From Burkholderia oklahomensis C6786 (GTDB taxonomy: Bacteria > Pseudomonadota > Gammaproteobacteria > Burkholderiales > Burkholderiaceae), in NCBI RefSeq assembly GCF_000959365.1, contig NZ_CP009556.1:1798001-1862000 (forward strand): a DNA stretch of 64,000 nt, in the 5' to 3' direction. The notes under the pieces are model-generated. The model did no database searches and had not been told where the DNA came from. It was given only the letters and a program-made list of their open reading frames with translations. Positions within the stretch are counted from its first letter, which is position 1; each line of letters starts with the position of its first letter. The translations under genes and the position numbers were made by a program. Below, one piece after another: positions 25,631-34,283 of this stretch.

Positions 25631-26950
25631 TTGGACCGGGGCATCCCACCGAACCTGCCGGCGCGCCAGCCGCGCCGCGCGGCCGGCGCCGCATTCGTCG
25701 GCACGATGATCGAGTGGTACGACTTCTACATTTATGCGAACGCGGCCGCGCTGGTATTCGGCGAGCTGTATTTCCCGTCGCACGATCCGTTCTCGAGCAC
25801 GATGGCGTCGTTCGCGACGTTCGCGGTCGGCTTCTTCGCGCGGCCGTTCGGCGGACTGCTCTTCGGCCATCTCGGCGATCGGATCGGGCGCAAGAAGGCG
25901 CTGATGACGACGCTCGCGATGATGGGCGTCGCGACCGTCTGCGTCGGGCTGCTGCCGAGCTACGAGCGCGTCGGCATGCTCGCGCCCGCGCTGCTCGTGC
26001 TGCTGCGGATCGTGCAGGGCGTCGCGGTCGGCGGCGAGTGGGGCGGCGCGGTGCTGATGGCGGGCGAGCACGCGCCGCACGGGCGGCGCACGTTCTTCGC
26101 GTCGTTCGCGCAGCTCGGCAGCCCCGCGGGGCTCATCCTGTCGCTCGTCGCGTTTCGCGCGGTCACCTCGATGGAGCACGAAGCGTTCATGTCGTGGGGC
26201 TGGCGTCTGCCGTTTCTCGCCAGCATCGTGCTGCTCGCGGTCGGCGTGTTCGTTCGGATGAAGGTCGACGAGTCGCCCGAGTTCGTTCGCGAAAAGACGA
26301 TGGCGCGCACCGTCGCGCGGCCGATCGCCGAGGTGCTGCGCTCGTCGCGCGCGATGGTGCTGTTCTGCCTCTGCGCAAACACGATCGGCATCGCCGGGCT
26401 GTATTTCACGAACACGTTCATGATCGCGTTCACGACGCAGCACGTCGGCGTGACGAAATCGCTGATCCTCGATTGCCTGTTCATCGTCGCGATCATCCAG
26501 TTCGTGACGCAGCCGATCGCCGCGTGGCTCGGCGGCAAGCTCGGCGACGCGCGCTTCCTCAAGCTCGCCGCGCTCTTCGCGATGGCGTCGCCGTATCCGA
26601 TGTTCATGCTCGTGCAGACGGGTCGCCTCGTGCCGATGGTGACCGGCATCGCGCTCGCGACCGTGTTCCTCGCCGGCTTCTATTCGGTGATCGCGGGTTT
26701 CGTGAGCGGCGCGTTTCCGACGCGCGTGCGCTATTCGGCGATCTCGATCTCGTACCAGATGTGCGGCGCGATCGCGGGCGGCCTGACGCCGCTCGCCGGC
26801 ACGTGGCTCGCGCATCGGTTCGTCGGGCAATGGTGGCCGCTTGCGGTGTTCTATACGTGCCTGGCGGCGTTGTCGCTGCTCGGCGTGATCGCGCTCGACG
26901 CGCGCAGGCATCAGCGGGCCGACGTCGCCGACGCCGTGCTCACGCGCTGA
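25631..26950 (+). CDS. MFS transporter of the metabolite:H+ symporter (MHS) type
   Basis: 439 residues with 12 predicted helices. The MHS hallmark 'GTMIEWYDFYIYANAAALVF' lies at about 20-40, and the loop 2-3 motif reads 'GHLGDRIGRKKALMTTL'. Relatives (ShiA, ProP, KgtP types) import organic acids, betaines or amino-acid-like compounds. Start is TTG with GAGGAG 7 nt upstream. It is followed after 22 nt by an amidohydrolase, so it probably imports the substrate of that enzyme. Confidence 0.9.
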   Translation: MDRGIPPNLPARQPRRAAGAAFVGTMIEWYDFYIYANAAALVFGELYFPSHDPFSSTMASFATFAVGFFARPFGGLLFGHLGDRIGRKKALMTTLAMMGVATVCVGLLPSYERVGMLAPALLVLLRIVQGVAVGGEWGGAVLMAGEHAPHGRRTFFASFAQLGSPAGLILSLVAFRAVTSMEHEAFMSWGWRLPFLASIVLLAVGVFVRMKVDESPEFVREKTMARTVARPIAEVLRSSRAMVLFCLCANTIGIAGLYFTNTFMIAFTTQHVGVTKSLILDCLFIVAIIQFVTQPIAAWLGGKLGDARFLKLAALFAMASPYPMFMLVQTGRLVPMVTGIALATVFLAGFYSVIAGFVSGAFPTRVRYSAISISYQMCGAIAGGLTPLAGTWLAHRFVGQWWPLAVFYTCLAALSLLGVIALDARRHQRADVADAVLTR

Positions 26951-26972
26951 TTCGCGAAGGAGGAAGACTTCA

Positions 26973-28304
26973 GTGTGGCAAATCGACGGTACGCGACTAT
27001 GGGACAGTTTGATGGAACTCGCGCAAATCGGCGGCACCGCGCGGGGCGGCGTGCGCCGGCTCGCGCTGACCGACGCCGATCGGCGCGGCCGCGAGCGCTT
27101 CGCGCAGTGGTGCAGCGACGCCGGGATGACGGTGCGCGTCGATGCGATCGGCAATCTTTTCGCGCGGCGTGCCGGTGCGGATGACGCGCATCCGGCCGTG
27201 CTGATCGGCAGCCATCTCGACACGCAGCCCGAGGGCGGGCGCTTCGACGGCGCGTACGGCGTGCTCGCCGCGCTCGAGCTCGTGCGCACGCTGAACGACC
27301 GCGGGATCGTCACCGGCAAGCCGCTCGAGATCGTGTCATGGACCAACGAGGAGGGAGCGCGCTTCACGCCGGCGATGCTCGGCTCGGCGGTGTTTTCGGG
27401 CGCGATGTCGCTGGATGCGGCGCTCGCGGCGCGCGATGCCGACGGCGTCGCGCTCGCCGACGCGCTCGATGCGTGCGGATATCGCGATCCGCTGCGCGCG
27501 GCCTGGGCGCGCGGCCAGCATGCGTCGTGCGATCCGGAGCAGGTGCGCGCGATGCTGCGCGAGCGCGTCGACGCGTACTTCGAAGCGCACATCGAGCAGG
27601 GTCCGGTGCTCGAGCGGCGCGGCAAGACGATCGGCGTCGTGACGGGCGGGCAGGCGATCCGCTGGCTCGACGCGACCGTGACGGGCGTCGCCGCGCACGC
27701 GGGCACGACGCCGATGCCGTATCGGAAGGACGCGCTGTTCGCGAGCGCCGAGATCGCGCTCGCGCTCGAAGCGCTCGTCGCGCGCCACGCGCCGGATGCG
27801 CTCGCGACGATCGGGCAGAGCACGATCGAGAACGCGTCGCGCAACACGATCGCGGAGCGTGTCGTGTTCAGCGTCGATCTTCGTCATCCTGACGATGCGC
27901 GGCTCGACGCGATCGAGCGCGAGCTGCGCGACGCATGCGCGCAAACCGCCGCGCGCCGCGGCGTGACGGTCGACGTCGGCGCGCATTGGTCGAGCCCCGC
28001 GACGCCGTTCGATCCCGCGTGCGTCGCGCTCGTCGAGACGGCCGCGCAGCGCTGCGGCTATGCGCACGAGCGGATCGTGAGCGGCGCGGGGCATGACGCG
28101 ATCCACCTCGCCCGCTGCGTGCCGACCGCGATGGTGTTCATCCCGTGCATCGACGGGCTGTCGCACAACGCGGCCGAGCGCGCGCTGCCCGAGCATGTCG
28201 CGGCGGGCGCGAACGTGCTGCTCGGCGCGGTGCTCGCGCGCGCCGGCGTGCACGAGCACCCGGCGCACGCCCACGCCGCAGAAACCTTGCCGCAGCCGTA
28301 TTGA
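26973..28304 (+). CDS. M20-family amidohydrolase (N-carbamoyl-amino-acid hydrolase/allantoate amidohydrolase type)
   Basis: 443 residues. The two-metal site is visible: 'LIGSHLDTQPEGGRFDGAYG' (His and Asp ligands), 'SWTNEEGARFTPAMLGS' (catalytic Glu pair), 'EAHIEQGPVLE', and a C-terminal 'GAGHDAIHLAR' His. A dimerisation domain lies between ('VAAHAGTTPMPYRKDA'). Enzymes of this subgroup hydrolyse N-carbamoyl-L-amino acids, ureidoglycine/allantoate or beta-ureidopropionate; the sequence alone does not decide. The GTG start has AAGGAGGAAG upstream. Transporter upstream and deacetylase downstream point to uptake and breakdown of an amidated nitrogen compound. Confidence 0.88.
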   Translation: MWQIDGTRLWDSLMELAQIGGTARGGVRRLALTDADRRGRERFAQWCSDAGMTVRVDAIGNLFARRAGADDAHPAVLIGSHLDTQPEGGRFDGAYGVLAALELVRTLNDRGIVTGKPLEIVSWTNEEGARFTPAMLGSAVFSGAMSLDAALAARDADGVALADALDACGYRDPLRAAWARGQHASCDPEQVRAMLRERVDAYFEAHIEQGPVLERRGKTIGVVTGGQAIRWLDATVTGVAAHAGTTPMPYRKDALFASAEIALALEALVARHAPDALATIGQSTIENASRNTIAERVVFSVDLRHPDDARLDAIERELRDACAQTAARRGVTVDVGAHWSSPATPFDPACVALVETAAQRCGYAHERIVSGAGHDAIHLARCVPTAMVFIPCIDGLSHNAAERALPEHVAAGANVLLGAVLARAGVHEHPAHAHAAETLPQPY

Positions 28305-28329
28305 CGGTCGATCGGAGAGCCGAGCTCGC

Positions 28330-29352
28330 ATGCTGACTTATTTTCATCCGGACCAGTTGAAGCACAGTCCGCTCAGCTACCTGTCGCGGGGCAAGATGCG
28401 CACGCCGCACGAAGTGCCCGAACGGGCCGCGCGGCTCGTCGATGCGGCGAAGTCGCTCGGCTTCGACGTGCGCCCGCCCGCGGACTTCGGCGCGGCGCCG
28501 CTCGCGGCGGTGCACGGCGAGCGATATCTGCGCTTTCTCGCCGACGCGCATCGCGAGTGGCTGCGCATCCCGGAGGACTGGGGGCCCGAGGTGATCTCGA
28601 ACATCTACGTGCGCGAGCCGAATCCGCTGCGCGGCGTGCTTGCGCAGGCGGCGCGCTATCTCGCGGACGGCAGCTGCCCGATCGGCGAGCACACGTATCG
28701 GGCCGCGTACTGGTCCGCGCAGGACGCGCTGGCCGGCGCGGCCGCGCTCGGCGACGGCGTGCGCGACGTGTACGCGCTCTGCCGTCCGCCCGGCCATCAC
28801 GCGCGCCACGAGGCCGCGGGCGGCTTCTGCTATCTGAACAACGCGGCGATCGCCGCGCAGGCGCTGCGCGCCCGCTACGCGCGAGTGGCGATCCTCGATA
28901 CCGACATGCATCACGGTCAGGGCATCCAGGAGCTGTTCTACGACCGCGACGACGTGCTGTACGTGTCGATTCACGGCGATCCGACGAACTTCTATCCGGC
29001 CGTCGTCGGCTACGAGGAGGAGCGCGGCGCCGGGCGGGGCGAGGGCTGCAACGTGAATCTGCCGATGCCGCACGGCTCGGACGAATCGGTGTTCTTCGCG
29101 CAGCTCGAGCGCGCGAAGGCGATCGTCGAGCGTTTCGCGCCCGACGTGCTCGTGTTCGCGCTCGGCTTCGACGTGTACCGGGACGATCCGCAGTCGAAGG
29201 TCGCGGTGACGACGGCGGGCTTCGGCCGGCTCGGCGCGCTCGTCGGCGCGTTGCGATTGCCGACGCTGATCGTGCAGGAGGGCGGCTATCACCTCGACAC
29301 GCTCGCGCAGAACGCAGCGGCGTTTTTTCGGCGTTATCAGGCGGCGCGCTGA
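28330..29352 (+). CDS. Histone-deacetylase-family amidohydrolase (acetylpolyamine deacetylase-like)
   Basis: 340 residues of the zinc-dependent HDAC/AcuC/AphA superfamily. 'CRPPGHHARHEAAGGFCYLNNAA' has the paired active-site His, 'LDTDMHHGQG' gives the Asp and His zinc ligands, and 'FALGFDVYRDDP' the third (Asp). The C-terminal 'VQEGGYHLDTLAQN' carries the Gly-Gly-Tyr. Bacterial members of this length mostly deacetylate acetylpolyamines or other small amides. It is last in the transporter-amidohydrolase operon and is followed by a strong terminator. Confidence 0.9.
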   Translation: MLTYFHPDQLKHSPLSYLSRGKMRTPHEVPERAARLVDAAKSLGFDVRPPADFGAAPLAAVHGERYLRFLADAHREWLRIPEDWGPEVISNIYVREPNPLRGVLAQAARYLADGSCPIGEHTYRAAYWSAQDALAGAAALGDGVRDVYALCRPPGHHARHEAAGGFCYLNNAAIAAQALRARYARVAILDTDMHHGQGIQELFYDRDDVLYVSIHGDPTNFYPAVVGYEEERGAGRGEGCNVNLPMPHGSDESVFFAQLERAKAIVERFAPDVLVFALGFDVYRDDPQSKVAVTTAGFGRLGALVGALRLPTLIVQEGGYHLDTLAQNAAAFFRRYQAAR

Positions 29353-29486
29353 TCGCGCCCGCCGGGACGCCCGGGCGGCGCAGCCGTCGCCCTGACGTCG
29401 GTTCGGTTTCGTTGGTTCGGCACTAGTGGCTGATGCTAGTGCGCCGCCCGCCATCTGGTGGTGGCCCTTGGATGCAGGCGGATTTT

Positions 29487-29520
29487 GCCGCGCGGTCGCT
29501 CGCGCGGCTTTTCTCTTTTT
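29487..29520 (+). terminator. Intrinsic terminator after the deacetylase gene
   Basis: A perfect 8-bp stem GCCGCGCG/CGCGCGGC with a 6-nt loop (GTCGCT) is followed by TTTTCTCTTTTT. It ends the 25631-29352 operon. A second dyad, GCACTAG-N9-CTAGTGC, lies at 29420-29442. Confidence 0.88.
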
Positions 29521-29637
29521 GCGCCGCGCTTGCGCGGGGCGCGTCGGCGAGATCGTTCGGTCATAGACGAATGAACGGCGAGTTGTGATGTGGCGAGCGC
29601 GTCGGGCGTCGATCATCGGCGTGTGTGCGTTGACACG

Positions 29638-29874
29638 TTACTGCTCGCATGACGCGACGTTGGCGCGAGCCGCTTTGACTCGATGCGCGACGTTGGCGCC
29701 GAGTTTGTCCGTTCACCGACGGATCGATTCGTGGCTGACGGTCACGCCGCACTCGAACAGCGACTCCCCGACGTCGCGAAGGCTGAGTTGAAAGCGGGAA
29801 TGCCCGCGCACCGAGAGGTTGATGATCGGCGCCGGAAACCGGTGATCACGATACAGCGATTTCGTTTTCTTCAT
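29638..29874 (-). pseudogene. Decayed IS6-type transposase (N-terminal fragment)
   Basis: Read leftward from ATG 29874, the sequence gives 'KKTKSLYRDHRFPAPII', then 'LSLRDVGESLFECGVTVSHE' and 'SIRR', the N-terminal helix-turn-helix of IS6-family transposases. A TGA at 29713 replaces the conserved Trp codon; homology resumes as 'TDKLGANVAHRVKAAR' and ends at 29638. The DDE catalytic domain is absent. It sits exactly at the left edge of the lower-GC terpenoid region and probably marks the transfer event. Confidence 0.7.
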
Positions 29875-30070
29875 CACGTCATCTTAGCTGGCCAGCCCGC
29901 GAACGTGGCAATGCCTCCACGACAGATAGCCGCCGGTTCGAGACATGCTATCCAGCGCGAAAGCGCAAAGCGCGCACGCTAATTGATCGAGATCGGAACG
30001 ATCAAGCCGGCGCGAGCTAGCGGGATCGTCGATGGTGCGGAGCGGACCGTACACAGCGGCGGCAGACGGT

Positions 30071-31183
30071 CTACTCCAGCAGCGACCACCACCAGCCGAT
30101 CGAAGGAATATGCCTCGGCGGCGATATGGGGCAGTCCAGGGTATCGACGACCTCGATCTGAACGCTGTCGGATCTTACGTGCCGCACGTTCGTATTTCCG
30201 AGGAATTGGGGACTGCCGGGGGCGGTATAGCGGGGGCAGGTGCTGCCGAACACCAGATTGCCACTGATGATGTCTTCGAGTCCCTTGAAATACATGTCGA
30301 GCCGGGCGCCGACAGACCGTTGGCATTTTTTTTTCAACGCTAGATAGCAGAGTAGGCACTGGTTTCGCAGATCGAGCGCGTCCGACCGGGCCTTGTCAGG
30401 ATCGCGATCGTCGCGCGACTGCGCGAGGACGTCGATGATGCTTGGATAGGCGGCGCCATCGTTTTTTTCCTTGTGGTGCGAGTAAATGTCATTATCTATG
30501 ACGAGCACGAACAAGATGCATTGCGTCAACACCTGGATGACCGGGTTCGCCCGCTCGGCAGGCGTCATTGCGACGTCGTTGACGCATTCCGCCAATGCGT
30601 TGGCCATGTGCATGCCGACGTTTGCGGTCCTGATGGCACAGTAGACGTTGAGATCGGGCGCGTCCCCGATCTTCGTGAAGGCGGCCTCCCACGCGAGGCC
30701 TGACATGAAGTGACTGGTGGCACGCATCAGGCGGTCGATCTGTGCGGGGGATGTCCATGCGTTGATTCTGACTTTCACGTCGATGAGTGACTCGGCAATG
30801 CGATAGCCTCCGTCAAATCCGAAATCAGACGGACGAATGTAATTCGACGCTTCGCATAGGTATCCGATCGATTTTAAAAAGTGCGTGAGCCTAGGAAGAT
30901 CGGCGCTCAACGGACCTTTCTCGACGAAATCGTCCAACAGGCAGTTCCATGCGGCGAAATCGGAGAAGTCCTGCATTTGATCGGGCTGGATGCCCGGATA
31001 GCAGCACTTCATGTAATGGGCGCCTACACCGGCCAGCGCGCGCGCGTGCCCGTCGCAGTCGACGAGACCTCGCTGAATCAGCCAGCCCGCCGTTCGATCG
31101 ACGTAGTCGTCGACCGGTTGAAGCTCCTTCAACGGAAACGGACACAGTATTGACGGCGCGATTTGATTCATGGGCGGGGCCAT
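30071..31183 (-). CDS. Class I terpene synthase
   Basis: 370 residues. All functional marks of bacterial class I terpene cyclases are present and correctly spaced: the aspartate-rich 'DDFVE' (Asp84, Asp85, Glu88); the NSE triad 'NDIYSHHKE' (Asn231, Ser235, Glu239); the pyrophosphate-sensing Arg185, 46 residues before Asn231; and the RY pair Arg318-Tyr319, 80 residues after Glu239. It should ionise and cyclise a prenyl diphosphate. The adjacent IspA-like gene suggests farnesyl diphosphate as substrate. The C-terminus is slightly long. ATG 31183 has GGAAGAG upstream. The product skeleton cannot be predicted. Base composition is lower in GC than the flanks. Confidence 0.9.
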   Translation of the reverse strand: MAPPMNQIAPSILCPFPLKELQPVDDYVDRTAGWLIQRGLVDCDGHARALAGVGAHYMKCCYPGIQPDQMQDFSDFAAWNCLLDDFVEKGPLSADLPRLTHFLKSIGYLCEASNYIRPSDFGFDGGYRIAESLIDVKVRINAWTSPAQIDRLMRATSHFMSGLAWEAAFTKIGDAPDLNVYCAIRTANVGMHMANALAECVNDVAMTPAERANPVIQVLTQCILFVLVIDNDIYSHHKEKNDGAAYPSIIDVLAQSRDDRDPDKARSDALDLRNQCLLCYLALKKKCQRSVGARLDMYFKGLEDIISGNLVFGSTCPRYTAPGSPQFLGNTNVRHVRSDSVQIEVVDTLDCPISPPRHIPSIGWWWSLLE

Positions 31184-31298
31184 AGGATTTCTCTTCCCGT
31201 TCGAAAGCGTGCGTCGTGGAGATGGGATAGGAAGTCGCGCCGGGAGCCGCGCTCGGCCGGCGAGGCACGGCGGGCTCCGAACGGTCCGTGACCTCGGA

Positions 31299-32270
31299 TC
31301 AGGACAGGCGACGCACGACGCGCCCGATCATCTCTCTCAGAAAATCCGCTTTGGCATTGAACGGCGCGAGCGCCGCGAGCGCTTCGTCGGCCAGCCAGTG
31401 CGCCCACGCGCGTGACGCATCGAGTCCCAGCATGGTGACGTAAGTCGGTTTGTTGACCTGCGCATCCTTTCCCGCCGTCTTGCCGAGCGTGGAGAGATCG
31501 GAGGTCGAGTCGAGAATGTCGTCGACCACCTGGTAGGCGAGGCCGAGCAGATTGCCGTATTCGCCCATCGCGTTCCATGCCGCGCTCGACTCGGTGCGGC
31601 AGCCTGAGCCGCACAATACGCCCATTCTCACGGACGCCCGAATCAATGCGCCGGTCTTCATTCGGTGCATGCGCTCCAGTTCTTCGCGATTCAGATGCGT
31701 GCCGACGCTCGTCAAGTCGATGTACTGACCTCCCGTCAATCCCGACGATCCTATCGAGGACGCCAGTTCGTGCGCGAGCGCGACACGACCATCCGTCGGC
31801 AGCGGAATTTCGCTCAGTGTGAGAAATGCCTGTGAAATGAGGCCGTCGCAGGCCAGCAGTGCCGTCGCGACGTCGTACTTGGTGTGCAGCGACGGCTTGC
31901 CATGCCGCGTGTCGTCGTTGTCCATCGCAGGCAAGTCGTCCTGGATCAGCGAGAATACGTGGATCATCTCGATTGCGGCGGAAACTGGCGCAAGGACGTC
32001 GCGCGAAGCGTCGACCAGTTCGCCGGCTGCGTGGCAAAGCAACGGGCGTAGACGTTTCCCGCCGCCGAAGACGGCATATCGCATGGCCGCATGCAAATCG
32101 GAAGGCGGCGCATCGTCGGGCGGCAATAGACGATCGAGCGCCGTTTCCGTTTGCCGGATGGCCGCTTTGGTCCAACCGTCGATATCGAGTGAGCGTGCGC
32201 TCGGCGGCTCGACTGGGAAGTCGTCCGCTGTGGGGCCGTAATCGGCCGTCTTGGCGATGTCCGCGTTCAT
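31299..32270 (-). CDS. IspA-type polyprenyl diphosphate synthase
   Basis: 323 residues. The first aspartate motif is 'DDLPAMDNDD' and the second is 'YQVVDDILD', with 'GGGKRLRPLL' upstream and 'GKDAQVNKPTYV' downstream. The residue five before the first motif is Phe ('FSLIQDD'), as in farnesyl-diphosphate synthases, where an aromatic there limits chain length; GGPP is not excluded. ATG 32270 has GGGAG 6 nt upstream. It lies 115 nt before the terpene synthase in the same direction, so it supplies its substrate. An additional house-keeping ispA is expected elsewhere in the genome. Confidence 0.92.
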   Translation of the reverse strand: MNADIAKTADYGPTADDFPVEPPSARSLDIDGWTKAAIRQTETALDRLLPPDDAPPSDLHAAMRYAVFGGGKRLRPLLCHAAGELVDASRDVLAPVSAAIEMIHVFSLIQDDLPAMDNDDTRHGKPSLHTKYDVATALLACDGLISQAFLTLSEIPLPTDGRVALAHELASSIGSSGLTGGQYIDLTSVGTHLNREELERMHRMKTGALIRASVRMGVLCGSGCRTESSAAWNAMGEYGNLLGLAYQVVDDILDSTSDLSTLGKTAGKDAQVNKPTYVTMLGLDASRAWAHWLADEALAALAPFNAKADFLREMIGRVVRRLS

Positions 32271-32784
32271 GACGTTCTCCCAGCAAGTGGACATGGAATG
32301 ATTCCGCCGATGGAATGCGAAAGCGGTTGGCCGTGCACGCAGACCCGGCGTCGCCATAGCGCATGGACGGTGCCGTCACGTTGCGGCGCATGCGATCGCG
32401 CGGATTCGACGAAGCCTCGGCGTTGGCCGGGACCGGCTTATGTTCGTTCGCGACGTTCGGTGAAACGGATCACGCCGAGGCCGCGACGACGCGTGACCCG
32501 GCGAGCAACCTATGCGAAAAAAAAGGTGATGCGTCAACCCGGGCCTCGCTTCGCACTTGCATCGACATTGCCGACGCTGGGGGCGTCACAAGGGCGTGAA
32601 GGTGGGGCGCAATGAATTTCATGTCGATCCTCGTAGTTCGCACTGAAGAATGATGAGCGGACGATTTGCCAGGTGTGTGTCCAAGTTATTTGAGCGATAC
32701 CAAGCCGGCCATCGGCGACGATCGCGCAGACGCGCTTCGATCGGCTGGCGCATGATCGCTTTCTGGCTGTCGGTGGTGACCACA
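32271..32784. promoter_or_regulatory. Upstream region of the prenyltransferase-terpene synthase pair
   Basis: This 514-nt gap separates the FAD monooxygenase gene from the prenyltransferase gene, all reading leftward. No gene is supported. It is long enough for a separate promoter, but no clear hexamers were found. Confidence 0.35.
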
Positions 32785-34158
32785 TCACGTATCGCGGGCG
32801 AACGCGTGCCTCCTGAAAATGCTCGGAGTAGGCAGGCTGTCGACGAGAACCCTGGCGAAAATGCCCGGGTGGAGTAGACGATTGGGCGATTTCGTCAAGT
32901 GAATGACTTCGAGCTGAGCCTGTCTGGCGAGACGACTCGACGCGGACGCGCGGGCCAGCCCGGCGCCGTACCAATGCATGATGCGAGTCGACAACGTCCG
33001 CTCGCCCGCGGTTTGGGGAAAGCGCATGTCCTCTGCCGTCGCCATGTCCCACGACGCGCGGACGATGGGAACGAATTGCGATTGAATCTCATGCGTCGAG
33101 CAGCGGCCGTCGAGCCATCGAGGAAGATGGCGCGTGAGGCAGTGCGCCTGCATCGCGCATAGCGTCATGCCCTGGCCGAAGAAGGGATTGATGCTGCACA
33201 GCGCGTCGCCGACGACGAGCAGCCCGTCCGGAAAACCGTCGAATTGGTCATAGCGACGCCACTGACTGCCGGGAACCTTGAACCCCGATACTTCGGACAC
33301 CGGTTCAGCCTGACCGAGGCGATCGTATATGTCCGGAACGGGCAAGGTGCGCATGAATTCGACGAATTCGTCGGGATTCGGCTTTGGAAAGGCGTCGAAC
33401 CATCCGCCGGCGGACACCATCCATCGATCGCCTTCGATGGGCAGCATCAGCCCGATGCGCTTCTGTTCCGGCGGCGTCGGCCAAATCACCACGGCCCGCC
33501 AGTCCTTGTGTGCGGGGCTGCGTCGATAGATTCTGGACGCGTATCCCAGATGCGTCTCGATCAGCATGCGCGGTGTTTCGTCGAGACCGGCGGCCGCGAG
33601 CCAGTTCGCCGTGCGCGATCCTCTGCCGCTCGCATCGATGACCAAGTTTCCGCACAGCGTGTCGACGCCGGCTGGCGTCGAGATCTTCACGCCTGCGACG
33701 GCAGGGCGACCGTTCGCGCTCGATACGAGCAGATCCGTGACGGCGGTTTCCGATCGAACGACGATCTTCGGATTCCGGCGTATCCGGCCGCGCAGGTAAT
33801 TGTCGAGGAAGCGCCTGCTGAAGAACAGCGAATGCAGCTTGCTGGCGTAACATTGTTTCCAAAGACCGTATTGGAACCATTGGACGTCGTTGATGAGATC
33901 GGCGCCAACCGCGCCCGCTTGAACCAGATCATTCGTCAAACCGGGAAAGATCTCTTCCATCAGGCGCTGGCCTTCGAGCAGCAGAACGTGCGTGTGCTTT
34001 TCCTGTGGCACGCCCTGGCGATCGCTGGTCTTGTCGTCGAAGTCACCCTTTTCCACGATCGTCACCGTCGTGAAGTGGCGTGACAATATTTCGGCGGTCA
34101 GACAGCCCGCGATGCTGCCGCCGATCACTACCGCATGTTCGTGTTTGGATGCTGGCAT
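32785..34158 (-). CDS. FAD-dependent monooxygenase of the terpenoid cluster
   Basis: 457 residues, group A flavoprotein monooxygenase/GGR-like fold. The ADP-binding motif is 'VVIGGSIAGCLTAEIL' (residues about 10-25), the middle 'NLVIDASGRGSRTANWL' carries the DG-type motif, and 'GLLVVGDALCSINPFFGQGMTLC' is the second FAD contact. The C-terminal 60 residues are basic and may touch membrane. It probably oxidises (epoxidises or hydroxylates) the terpene made by the adjacent synthase; this is inferred from the cluster. Signal peptide absent. Confidence 0.85.
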   Translation of the reverse strand: MPASKHEHAVVIGGSIAGCLTAEILSRHFTTVTIVEKGDFDDKTSDRQGVPQEKHTHVLLLEGQRLMEEIFPGLTNDLVQAGAVGADLINDVQWFQYGLWKQCYASKLHSLFFSRRFLDNYLRGRIRRNPKIVVRSETAVTDLLVSSANGRPAVAGVKISTPAGVDTLCGNLVIDASGRGSRTANWLAAAGLDETPRMLIETHLGYASRIYRRSPAHKDWRAVVIWPTPPEQKRIGLMLPIEGDRWMVSAGGWFDAFPKPNPDEFVEFMRTLPVPDIYDRLGQAEPVSEVSGFKVPGSQWRRYDQFDGFPDGLLVVGDALCSINPFFGQGMTLCAMQAHCLTRHLPRWLDGRCSTHEIQSQFVPIVRASWDMATAEDMRFPQTAGERTLSTRIMHWYGAGLARASASSRLARQAQLEVIHLTKSPNRLLHPGIFARVLVDSLPTPSIFRRHAFARDT

Positions 34159-34283
34159 GATGGAAGTCGATTGAATGAGTGGGCGGGTGCCGCATCGCGG
34201 AGCACGTAGAAACGCCGTCGACGAGCCGGTTTTGAACGGCGTGATGCGGCTCGAGCGGGCCTACGCGCTCCGGCGACTAGGCG

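Noticed and set aside
29420..29442. GCACTAG-N9-CTAGTGC dyad as the terminator of the deacetylase operon
   Set aside because: No T-run follows; the hairpin at 29487-29508 with T-rich tail is the better terminator.
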